Positions 36,179 through 43,573 of a DNA stretch of 64,000 nt are shown piece after piece; the stretch's first letter is position 1; every line of letters starts with the position of its first letter. The notes beneath the pieces were generated by a model, which was not told where the DNA came from, ran no database searches, and worked only from the letters and a program-made list of their open reading frames with translations. Source of the stretch: Bacillus marinisedimentorum (GTDB taxonomy: Bacteria > Bacillota > Bacilli > Bacillales > Bacillaceae_O); contig NZ_LWBL02000050.1 of assembly GCF_001644195.2 (NCBI RefSeq), positions 23,328 through 87,327 of the forward strand, given 5' to 3'. Position numbers and translations under genes: made by a program.

Positions 36179-37309
36179 ATGAGCAGCCAGACGTATTTCT
36201 ATCAATTTCTGGAGCCGGTTTCAAAGGAACTGGCACTGGTGGCGCGCGAGCTTGAGAACAGCATTTTTTCCAGTCCGCGGACGATGCTGACCCATGCGCG
36301 CGTATTTGTGGAAAACATTTTAAAGAAAGTGATTCAGGCTGAGAAGCTCGCAGAAATGCCGGGGACGAACCTGAAGGAACGGCTTGATTTGCTGAATGAA
36401 CACGGCATTCTGGAAAAAGATATCCTTGATGCGCTTCATCATGTACGGATGATCGGCAACCAGGCAGCACACGATGCGCGGATGTTCCGCTATTCGGAGG
36501 CATTAAAGTCATGGGAAGCCGTCTATGAAATCGTGAAATGGTATGTGGAAGTGTACGGCCCGGTTTCGATGACTGTTCCGGATTATCAGGATCCGGCGCC
36601 AAAGACTGAACAGGGCTATGACCAGAATGAACTCGAAGTCCGTCTGAAATCGATGGAGGAGCTGCTGGCCAGGTCCATCGGACAGATGACAGGCGGAAGC
36701 GCCCATCAGGAAACAGCGGCGACGGCTGCTCCGGCGGAGGAGAAGGTCCTTGCGGCAGAACCGGAACCGCCCGGGTTCACGGCAATCCGCACGATTACCT
36801 ATAAAGACCGCCGGCTTGACGTCCCATACTTTCTGCGTGATGCCTTTTTGCTGCCGCAGCGGTTCGCGAAATCCGAAACCTTCCTCATCAGGCTAGGCGC
36901 CGAACAGCAGGCCCGGATCATGAGCGAACTGCCGAACCATCTGGAAGGGCTTCATAAACTCGTAAAACGGTATAACGAGAAAAATGATGAGACGCTTTTC
37001 GAAGAATTGAAGACTTTTATTGAAGAAGAGAAAACCCGCCGCCAGGTTGCGCTGGAACGGCCCGGTGAACTGTTTTTATTTTTCGGGGATGAGTATGTTG
37101 TCGTCACCGAGTCACTTGCCGGTATTCCGCTGAATGCAGAAGAGTTCAAGGGAATTCCGAGCCTGCTGCGCCAGCTGAACGAGGATGAGATCGAGACGGT
37201 CGGGCAGCTGCCGAAGGAACTGGTTATCCTTGCGAAATACTCGAATGTCGGAATCGGAACGGTGGAGAAACTGTTTGAGCAGTTGAAGGAGAGGCAGCAG
37301 ACGGTTTGA
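36179..37309 (+). CDS. DUF4145 domain-containing protein
   Basis: 376 residues. The N-terminal 130 residues match DUF4145: SPRTMLTHARVFVENILKK, then LDALHHVRMIGNQAAHDAR with the conserved R-x-x-G-N-x-A-x-H. This domain often caps type I/III restriction subunits or stands alone beside them. A Glu/Ala-rich linker (about 175-205) leads to a second domain of about 150 residues of unknown kind. GAGGGGG precedes the ATG, and a TATAAT box (36123-36128) suggests its own promoter. Probably an accessory protein of the island. Confidence 0.83.
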   Translation: MSSQTYFYQFLEPVSKELALVARELENSIFSSPRTMLTHARVFVENILKKVIQAEKLAEMPGTNLKERLDLLNEHGILEKDILDALHHVRMIGNQAAHDARMFRYSEALKSWEAVYEIVKWYVEVYGPVSMTVPDYQDPAPKTEQGYDQNELEVRLKSMEELLARSIGQMTGGSAHQETAATAAPAEEKVLAAEPEPPGFTAIRTITYKDRRLDVPYFLRDAFLLPQRFAKSETFLIRLGAEQQARIMSELPNHLEGLHKLVKRYNEKNDETLFEELKTFIEEEKTRRQVALERPGELFLFFGDEYVVVTESLAGIPLNAEEFKGIPSLLRQLNEDEIETVGQLPKELVILAKYSNVGIGTVEKLFEQLKERQQTV

Positions 37310-37334
37310 GTAGAGATGGACAGGATGTGGTGAC

Positions 37335-38159
37335 GTGAAGATAAGGACGACAGAACGTGAGCATCAGTTCAGGACCGACTTTTTTGACAGGCTGAATATC
37401 CATCAGCTGGAGGGCCTGACGCTGGACACTGCCTATCATTTTACCGCATGTATCGAGGCGGTTGACTATGAGGCCGGGGAAGAAATTAGTGTGGAGACGT
37501 TATACACCCCGCAGGAAATAGGGGCCAGGCATATCATTGCAAATAAACTGGGCATTCCATTTTACATGGTTGCCCAGCGGGATTGGGAGTTTCATATTTA
37601 CGAAGTTCTTTATCCATCAGGGGAGTATAAGTTTCTGTATAAATTGGATAGAGCCCCTTTTTTAATCTGGTGGTCACGGATCAAAGGCACCCGGCAGCCG
37701 AAGCGATTATATGAAGCACAGCCGCGGGTGAGCAGGTCGTCGTTTGACAACCTGCTGGAGGCCAACAACATGGCCTGGGGCGGAAATGTTGATGGGTATA
37801 TTGTGAAAGATAATGAGATCAAAGCCATTGTGGAAAACATATTTACAGCGAAGTTTGAGCTGACCGACCAGAAAGCCGATCCGGCCCGCTACTTTCATAC
37901 CAAAGGTCCGAACTATAATTCCTGGCTGCCGAATGTGAAGCTGGCACAGGCGTTTGATGTTCCGCTGTTTTTGTTCACCTATGAAGCGGGCTCGGCGGAT
38001 GAGCGGATCGGATTTACGGTTGTGGACTCATTGAGCAGGCGGGGGATTGTGTACCGGAACAATGTGCATCCGTATCAGAATGTCCTGACCGGCATGAACA
38101 ACATTGTGGAGGCAGTCGAATCAAGGTTGAATGAGCCGGCTCCATCGCTGAATAAATGA
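37335..38159 (+). CDS. Hypothetical protein, possible PD-(D/E)XK nuclease
   Basis: 274 residues, GTG start near GGTGA, 25 bp after the DUF4145 gene. I recognise no named family. NVDGYIVKDN followed by IKAIVENIFTAKFEL (about residues 153-175) looks like a nuclease core with D...E-x-N in place of the usual ExK. The segment LIWWSRIKGTRQPKRLYEA is basic. It is the last gene of the island and is followed by a terminator. A nucleic-acid role is a guess from context. Confidence 0.6.
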   Translation: MKIRTTEREHQFRTDFFDRLNIHQLEGLTLDTAYHFTACIEAVDYEAGEEISVETLYTPQEIGARHIIANKLGIPFYMVAQRDWEFHIYEVLYPSGEYKFLYKLDRAPFLIWWSRIKGTRQPKRLYEAQPRVSRSSFDNLLEANNMAWGGNVDGYIVKDNEIKAIVENIFTAKFELTDQKADPARYFHTKGPNYNSWLPNVKLAQAFDVPLFLFTYEAGSADERIGFTVVDSLSRRGIVYRNNVHPYQNVLTGMNNIVEAVESRLNEPAPSLNK

Positions 38160-38167
38160 TATTCAAA

Positions 38168-38205
38168 CAGAAAGGATGCCGTTGCGGTGTCCTTTCTATT
38201 TTTCT
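38168..38205 (+). terminator. Terminator at the end of the defence island
   Basis: AGAAAGGA...TCCTTTCT stem with inner TGCC/GGTG pairing, followed by a T-rich tract, directly after the stop of the preceding gene. Confidence 0.85.
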
Positions 38206-38326
38206 ATCTGATTGGCAACAAAAGATTCATACGGCAAAAACAGGGTCAAAGGGTGCGATTCCACTGTCGCAACCTGACGAAAATCGGGATTATTATACAG
38301 AAAAGTTAAAATATTATAAAAAATAG

Positions 38327-38565
38327 TTGCTTTTATTTGGAATTTATAGGTACAATGAATTATGTTAAGAAATCCTACGTGATGATATTCAAATCGGAAA
38401 GGTTAACCATTACAAGAGCAAGAAGCGGACGGACCAATAGATGCTGAACGAGACGGAACACTGAACATGCGCGGATTCAGGTGCTGCAAGGAAATGGACA
38501 ACTGGCGGAAAACATCATTCAACCTACACTCCGGGTGCTGCTATTGCAGGACTCTTTTATTTTTG
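38327..38565 (+). ncRNA. Putative non-coding RNA or first leader segment
   Basis: A sigma-A-like promoter (TTGCTT 38327-38332, 18 nt, TACAAT 38351-38356) precedes about 200 nt without a usable ORF. The segment contains a CTGAA/TTCAG hairpin near 38470 and a weak CTGC/GCAG stem at about 38537-38550, followed by CTTTTATTTTTG. I recognise no Rfam family. It may be an independent small RNA or the start of the comK leader. Confidence 0.35.
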
Positions 38566-38681
38566 TTTTTGGCACGGTGTGGTTGAAGTCTATTAACAGG
38601 GAGTCAGATAGAGAAGTCCTTTCAAGGTGGAGATCTGCAGGATGAAAAAGAGAGACAAGCCTGAAAGGAGGTGAATATAAT

Positions 38682-38747
38682 GTGAGGATGACAAGCGGGG
38701 GTGGGGACAGCGAACAATCCAGAATCATAAGGAAAACCCTCAGGTAG
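38682..38747 (+). CDS. Possible 21-aa leader peptide upstream of comK homologue
   Basis: GTG 38682 follows an almost ideal AAAGGAGGTGA site with 7 nt spacing; the ORF ends at TAG 38745-38747. Its last codons form the left arm of the hairpin at 38737-38769, the geometry of translational attenuators. The peptide is MRMTSGGGDSEQSRIIRK plus three residues. No homologue is known to me. Confidence 0.4.
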   Translation: MRMTSGGGDSEQSRIIRKTLR

Positions 38748-38823
38748 GCCGCGAACCTGTACCTGAGGGCAGGGAAAAGAGGTCAAACCTCTCATCTATT
38801 TCCCAGTATATCCTCTTTTCCCT
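38737..38823 (+). promoter_or_regulatory. Two perfect hairpins in the comK leader
   Basis: Hairpin 1: CCCTCAGGTA / TACCTGAGGG (38737-38769, 10 bp). Hairpin 2: AGGGAAAAGAGG / CCTCTTTTCCCT (38771-38823, 12 bp). No U-run follows either. Hairpin 2 ends 22 nt before the likely GTG start, so a role in RNA-level control is plausible. Confidence 0.6.
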
Positions 38824-38845
38824 TAAAATGAAAGGGAGTGGGTTG

Positions 38846-39322
38846 GTGGATAGGAAAAATAAATATCTTATTAATCAGGAAACAATGGCATTGGTTCCCT
38901 ATTTTGACGAGAACGGCAATGCCTGCACGGTGGCAAAGGAAACGACAGGCTCTTACAAGCTGAAAGGCGCGCCGAAGAAGCATCTTGAGAGCAGCTGTGA
39001 ATTTTACGGGAACACGTTTGACGGGAGCCGTAAAGCTGCAGGAATCCTGCTGCAAAGCAAACAGATGCTGCCGCTGTCCGTATCCTATGCGCTCGGAATC
39101 ATCGCGTTTCCGACCCGATCGCATGAAGATGTCATGGTTACATACCTCTTCCTGAATCATATCGAACATGCGGAAGCGGGCCCAGAAAATGCATGCAGGC
39201 TCATCTTCAGCAATGAAGAGGAAATGTTTCTTGAAGAAGTCTATTCGTCCATCCGTCCAAAACTTCAGCGTACGACCATGCTTAAATGGATTCTGGATAA
39301 ACGGAATAAGCCGGGGGAGTAG
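38846..39322 (+). CDS. comK: ComK family competence transcription factor
   Basis: 158 residues from GTG 38846, 7 nt after AAGGGAG; the ATG at 38828 has no ribosome site. The conserved core is visible: SCEFYGNTFDGSRKAAGILL, then IIAFPTRSHEDVMVTYLFLN and LQRTTMLKWIL, paralleling SCRFFGSSYAGRKAGT and LFLFPTLSS of B. subtilis ComK. It is shorter than the 192-residue B. subtilis protein and lacks part of the C-terminal tail. ComK activates DNA-uptake genes by binding AT-box pairs in the minor groove. An unusually structured leader precedes it. Confidence 0.88.
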   Translation: MDRKNKYLINQETMALVPYFDENGNACTVAKETTGSYKLKGAPKKHLESSCEFYGNTFDGSRKAAGILLQSKQMLPLSVSYALGIIAFPTRSHEDVMVTYLFLNHIEHAEAGPENACRLIFSNEEEMFLEEVYSSIRPKLQRTTMLKWILDKRNKPGE

Positions 39323-39342
39323 GGGGAGCTTCCCTTGTTTGG

Positions 39343-39378
39343 AAAAGGTGCGGAATAAAAAGGTTCCGCACCTTTTTA
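39343..39378 (+). terminator. Terminator of comK homologue
   Basis: AAGGTGCGGAA pairs with TTCCGCACCTT around an 8 nt loop, followed by TTTTTA. Confidence 0.9.
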
Positions 39379-39459
39379 TGTCTATTCGGCTCCCTACCTA
39401 TCTATCTGTAAAACTGCTACACTTATATCAAGAACCAATAATAGGGAGTGGAACAGACG

Positions 39460-41436
39460 ATGACCAAAAATTTTACCGCGGAAGACTTATACCAATTCAA
39501 GTTTGTCAGTGATCCGGTCATATCGCCGGACGGGAAGAAAGCGGTGTATGTCAAAAAGGAAATCAATGATGAAAAGAAGTACCAGTCACATTTACATATG
39601 ATCGATTTGGATTCAAAGGAGGATATCCAGTGGACATCAGGCGCATCGCTTGATTCGGCGCCGAAATGGTCGCCTGACGGCAAGTCGGTCGCGTTTGTGT
39701 CCAACCGTTCCGAACAAAATCAAATCTGGCTCATTTCGGCTGCCGGCGGGGAAGCGAAGCAGCTGACGTTTTGCAAAAACGGGGCCGGATCGCCTGTCTG
39801 GATGCCTGATGCAAAAGGGCTTTTGTTCTCAACCTCGCTTGCAGACGATGAATCGATTGAAGAGACAGAATCAAAAGAGAAGGAAGACGAAGAGAAGAAG
39901 CCGCTCGTCATAGAACAGCTCCGTTACAAAGCGGACGGTGTCGGCTTTTTGGAAAACACATATGAACAGATCGGCTTGCTGAACCTGGCAGATGGTTCGG
40001 TGCGGCAGCTGACAGAAGGTGCATATGATCATGAATCGGCCGCCATTTCAGCGGATGGGAAGAAGCTTGCTTATGTCAGGCGGCTGGAGGAAGCGCCTGA
40101 CCGGTATATGAGATCGGACGTATTTGTCATGAATCTTCGGGATGGTTCGACTGTAAAGATGAATCAGTTCGAAGGCAGTTTTTTGGCGCCGGCTTTTTCA
40201 CCGGACAGCAACTCGCTTGCCTTCCTCGGCCATGACTTTGAATTTGAGGGGGCGACGATTGAGGATGTGTTCGTTGCCGACCTTGAGGGCGGTGAACCGG
40301 CCAATCTGACAAAAGAAGCTGACCTGGTGCCGCTTGATGTGAACATGAATGACCTGCAGTCCGGCCAGATGGCGGGATTGGAATGGTCGGAAAATGGCGA
40401 AGGCCTTTATTTTCTTGGGAGTGAAAGAGGGAATACCCATGTCTTTTATGTGAAGATGGATGGTTCGCTTGAACGGGTTGCCGGCGGTACGCGCCAGGTG
40501 TACGGATTGAGCATTCATCACGGGCAAAACCGTGCTGTTCTCGCGGTCAACGATCCGGAAACGCCGGGTGATCTCTTTTCGATTGACCTCAAGAGCGGGG
40601 AAGAAGAGCGCCTGACTGGTTCAAATGAAGGCCTGTTGAACGGCAAAGAGATTTCCGTTCCGGAAACATTTGATGTGGAAACGGAAGACGGCTTTACCGT
40701 CCAGTGCTGGATGATGAAACCGGCGGGTTATGAAGAAGGAAAACAGTATCCGATGGTCCTTGAAATCCACGGCGGCCCGCACATGATGTACGGCAATACG
40801 TTTTTCCATGAAATGCAAGTCCTTGCCTCAAAAGGGTATGCGGTTTTGTTCACCAATCCGCGGGGCAGCCAGGGGTACGGTCAAAAGTTCGTGAATGCAA
40901 ACCGGAGCGACTATGGCGGCGGTGATTTCCGTGATTTGATGACTGCTGTCGACCAGGCACTTGAACGGTATTCCTTCATTGACCGGGACCAGCTGTTTGT
41001 AACCGGCGGCAGTTACGGCGGCTTCATGACCAACTGGATCGTCGGCCATGACCGCCGCTTCAAAGCCGCGGTCACGCAGCGCTCGATTTCGAACTGGCAC
41101 AGCTTTTACGGCGTCAGTGATATTGGCTATTTCTTTACAAAATGGGAAGTCGGCAGCACGGTGTTTGAAGACCCGGGCAAACTGTGGGACCAGTCGCCGA
41201 TCAAGTATGTCAAAAACATTGAAACGCCGCTGTTGATCCTTCATTCCGAAAATGACTTGCGCTGCCCGATCGAACAGGGCGAGCAGCTGTTCATCGCGCT
41301 GAAGCACCAGGGCAAAGATACACGGTTCGTCCGGTTTCCGGGTGCTGACCATAATCTGTCCAGAAGCGGAGATCCGCAGCTGCGGGTGGCGCGGCTTGAG
41401 GAGATTTGCGGGTGGTTTGAGCGGTACCGCGCGTAA
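39460..41436 (+). CDS. yuxL: S9 family acylaminoacyl-peptidase-like serine peptidase
   Basis: 658 residues, ATG 39460 after AGGGAG; a GTG four codons earlier is also in frame. The N-terminal beta-propeller has repeated SPDGKK, WSPDGKSVAFVSNR and FSPDSNSLAFLG blades with an acidic insert near residue 135. The C-terminal alpha/beta hydrolase has the nucleophile in GGSYGGFMTNW (S518), then HSENDLRCP and the His in PGADHNLSRSG. It is very similar throughout to what I recall of B. subtilis YuxL. Probably a cytosolic oligopeptidase. Confidence 0.93.
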   Translation: MTKNFTAEDLYQFKFVSDPVISPDGKKAVYVKKEINDEKKYQSHLHMIDLDSKEDIQWTSGASLDSAPKWSPDGKSVAFVSNRSEQNQIWLISAAGGEAKQLTFCKNGAGSPVWMPDAKGLLFSTSLADDESIEETESKEKEDEEKKPLVIEQLRYKADGVGFLENTYEQIGLLNLADGSVRQLTEGAYDHESAAISADGKKLAYVRRLEEAPDRYMRSDVFVMNLRDGSTVKMNQFEGSFLAPAFSPDSNSLAFLGHDFEFEGATIEDVFVADLEGGEPANLTKEADLVPLDVNMNDLQSGQMAGLEWSENGEGLYFLGSERGNTHVFYVKMDGSLERVAGGTRQVYGLSIHHGQNRAVLAVNDPETPGDLFSIDLKSGEEERLTGSNEGLLNGKEISVPETFDVETEDGFTVQCWMMKPAGYEEGKQYPMVLEIHGGPHMMYGNTFFHEMQVLASKGYAVLFTNPRGSQGYGQKFVNANRSDYGGGDFRDLMTAVDQALERYSFIDRDQLFVTGGSYGGFMTNWIVGHDRRFKAAVTQRSISNWHSFYGVSDIGYFFTKWEVGSTVFEDPGKLWDQSPIKYVKNIETPLLILHSENDLRCPIEQGEQLFIALKHQGKDTRFVRFPGADHNLSRSGDPQLRVARLEEICGWFERYRA

Positions 41437-41441
41437 ACGGT

Positions 41442-41485
41442 GTATGGCCGGCCCCCGGTGCGTTAACGCGTCGGGGGTCAGGTAT
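41442..41485. repeat. GGTGCCTG palindromic repeat, copy 2 (degenerate)
   Basis: CCCCCGGTGCGTTAACGCGTCGGGGG centre retained; the outer arms are eroded on the left. It lies between the peptidase and pcp. Confidence 0.65.
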
Positions 41486-41510
41486 TTATAAAGGAAGGTG
41501 AAAGAGAACG

Positions 41511-42113
41511 ATGAAAAAGCTGCTGCTCACAGGGTTTGAACCGTTCTTGAATCACAGTTTGAATCCGACCGAGACAATTGCAAAAAAATTGGACGGAAGC
41601 GAAATCGGCGATTACCGGGTATTCGGGCAAGTGCTGCCGGTGGAATATTCCCGGTCGGCCGGGGAGCTGATCGATTATTATCATGAATTAAAGCCGGATG
41701 TTGTCATTTCACTGGGTTTGGCCGCCGGCAGAAACCGGATAACTCCAGAGCGGGTCGCCATCAATATCAATGATGGAGTGAAAGATAACAGGGGACGGAT
41801 CCCTGTCGATGAACGCATTGCTGAAGATGGACCGGACGCCTATTTTTCAACTTTGCCAATCCGTGAATTTGCCAACGGCCTCCAGGCTAAAGGGCTGCCG
41901 GCAGAAATCTCTAATACCGCCGGGACTTACTTATGCAACAATGTGATGTATGAAATGCTTCATGAAATGAACACGAGCGGTGCTGATTGTTATGCAGGAT
42001 TCATTCATTTGCCGGCATCGCATGAACTCGCTATGGAAGATAAGAGTTTGCCGAGCTGGTCTCAACGTGATCTGTTGGAGGCAGTACGGATTATGATTGA
42101 GATGCTGGATTAA
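41511..42113 (+). CDS. pcp: Pyroglutamyl-peptidase I
   Basis: 200 residues, slightly under the typical 215. The N-terminal signature is LLTGFEPFLNHSLNPT. The catalytic set is visible: Glu in ITPERVAIN, Cys142 in NTAGTYLCNNVMY and His166 in GFIHLP. The enzyme removes N-terminal 5-oxoproline from peptides in the cytosol. AAGGAAGGTGA precedes the ATG. Confidence 0.95.
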   Translation: MKKLLLTGFEPFLNHSLNPTETIAKKLDGSEIGDYRVFGQVLPVEYSRSAGELIDYYHELKPDVVISLGLAAGRNRITPERVAININDGVKDNRGRIPVDERIAEDGPDAYFSTLPIREFANGLQAKGLPAEISNTAGTYLCNNVMYEMLHEMNTSGADCYAGFIHLPASHELAMEDKSLPSWSQRDLLEAVRIMIEMLD

Positions 42114-42246
42114 TATATTTTATTGCCTGATACTTACTTTCTATTGAATCATAAGGGCAGACCGTTTTTTGAAAAAATCCTTAAACCCAGGCAAGAGTCC
42201 AAACCGATTTTCCAAACCCATTAACAACATATCCACTATAAAAATG

Positions 42247-42275
42247 TTGACAGAAAATTCGCATTCATTTATTAT
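42247..42275 (+). promoter_or_regulatory. Strong sigma-A promoter for the glaH transcript
   Basis: TTGACA (42247-42252), 17 nt, TATTAT (42270-42275). The start would leave a leader of about 275 nt before glaH. Confidence 0.7.
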
Positions 42276-42304
42276 GATTCATAACAGCAATGAATTCCCA
42301 TTTA

Positions 42305-42466
42305 GAAAGGCAGCCCCTTTCAAAATCCGGCGAGTCATGCTGCATTGAAAGCTGACTTAAATGAATAACGAATAATAGACTGTCAAAGCTCCCATAACCT
42401 TGGCAAAGGGAAAACGGAGTTCAGAGCCAGTGATTTTCCTGTATAGGAGAATTACTGGCTTTTTGT
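42305..42466 (+). promoter_or_regulatory. Structured glaH leader with terminator-like hairpin
   Basis: Between the promoter and glaH are a stem CAGC...TTTCAA/TTGAAA-GCTG (about 42311-42353) and a long hairpin AGCCAGT...ACTGGCT (42425-42460) followed by TTTTTG. Nothing else in 42114-42555 looks like a gene. The layout of promoter, structured RNA, terminator and gene suggests attenuation. I could not match it to a known riboswitch class; lysine and TPP consensus blocks are absent. Confidence 0.5.
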
Positions 42467-42555
42467 GTTTGAAAAGGGCCCTTTCACACGTGCGGCAAGT
42501 TGACGGCTTGGCTTTGAGAAATGAAAATTTTACACTCAAAATGGAGGGAAATCAT

Positions 42556-43485
42556 ATGTGCGCGATGAAGGTTGATGAACAAGCAGTGAAAAAAGGAAAT
42601 GGCTATTCGATTACGGTGAATCCTGAACACAGCAGGCTTTACAAAGTGGAACTTGGCGATGAAGTGATTAAACGCTTTCTGGAAGAAACAAAAGACATCC
42701 GCAGCCAGCAGCTCGAGTATATCCCTTATATGCGTTTTTTCGTTTCTGATGCATTGTTGAAACTCACAGATAAAAGCCTGCAGGATGATGTACGAAGCAT
42801 CCTTCATGACCGGAAGACGGGCGGATTTACAATCGGGCTGAACGGATTGACAGTCGACAAGGACGAGTATGTGAAGTTCTCGACGGCTTTGACCCATCTT
42901 GTCGGCATCCCTAATTTCGACGCGATGAGCGGCAAATACTATGCTCGTTTCTCCGTGAAGCATACGGATAACAGCGATTCATACTTGCGCCAGGCTTACC
43001 GCCAGTTCACGCTTCACACGGACGGAACGTATGTGGATGAGCCGACGGACTGGCTCCTGATGATGAAATTCGAGGAAAAGAATGCAGTTGGCGGCCGTTC
43101 GCGTCTGCTTCACCTTGATGACTGGGAAGAACTTGATAAGTTCTACAGCCATCCGCTTGCGAAGCAGAAGATCGTGTATAAGGCGCCGCCAAGCAAGAAC
43201 GTTGAAGAAAAAGTACTGCGTACAACCTTTTATGAGCACAATAACGGGCCGTGCATCTGCTTCATCGACCAGTTCGCCAATCCGGAAAATATCCAGGAGG
43301 CCAATTACTTAAAGGAACTATCCGATTCAATGGAAAATTCCCCGGCGACATTCGGGCTTGACCTCCCGTCCGGCGAGTTGATCATGCTGAACAACCGGTT
43401 CTGGCTGCATGGCCGTGAAGCGTTTGAACGCAATCCAGAACTGCATCGCGAACTGCTGCGCCAGCGCGGCCGGTTTGCGCGATAA
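42556..43485 (+). CDS. glaH: Glutarate 2-hydroxylase (glutarate dioxygenase, CsiD/GlaH family)
   Basis: 309 residues from ATG 42556 after GGAGGG; the frame is open back to 42400 but crosses a terminator hairpin. Fe(II)/2-oxoglutarate oxygenase ligands are visible: HTD in FTLHTDGTYVDEP (H154, D156) and the distal His in RFWLHGREAF (H285). CsiD/GlaH hydroxylates glutarate to L-2-hydroxyglutarate, coupled to 2-oxoglutarate decarboxylation, in lysine/glutarate catabolism. The next gene, lhgO, encodes the following step, which confirms the assignment. Confidence 0.93.
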   Translation: MCAMKVDEQAVKKGNGYSITVNPEHSRLYKVELGDEVIKRFLEETKDIRSQQLEYIPYMRFFVSDALLKLTDKSLQDDVRSILHDRKTGGFTIGLNGLTVDKDEYVKFSTALTHLVGIPNFDAMSGKYYARFSVKHTDNSDSYLRQAYRQFTLHTDGTYVDEPTDWLLMMKFEEKNAVGGRSRLLHLDDWEELDKFYSHPLAKQKIVYKAPPSKNVEEKVLRTTFYEHNNGPCICFIDQFANPENIQEANYLKELSDSMENSPATFGLDLPSGELIMLNNRFWLHGREAFERNPELHRELLRQRGRFAR

Positions 43486-43509
43486 CACCTTTTTTATAAA
43501 ATCAGCTTC

Positions 43510-43546
43510 GGGTTTCCACAGGATTACAAGCATGCGGAAACCCGGT
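43510..43546 (+). other. Intercistronic hairpin between glaH and lhgO
   Basis: CGGGTTTCC and GGAAACCCG form a perfect 9 bp stem with a loop of about 18 nt, without a U-run. It probably stabilises or processes the bicistronic mRNA rather than ending it. Confidence 0.6.
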
Positions 43547-43573
43547 TATTCATCTGGAGAGGAGATACGTCAC

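Noticed and set aside
42247..42466. Lysine riboswitch before glaH
   Set aside because: Suggested by the lysine-degradation context, but the conserved lysine aptamer blocks are not present.
42400..42555. N-terminal extension of glaH
   Set aside because: It would be translated across a terminator-like hairpin and has no ribosome site; ATG 42556 follows GGAGGG and matches the family start.
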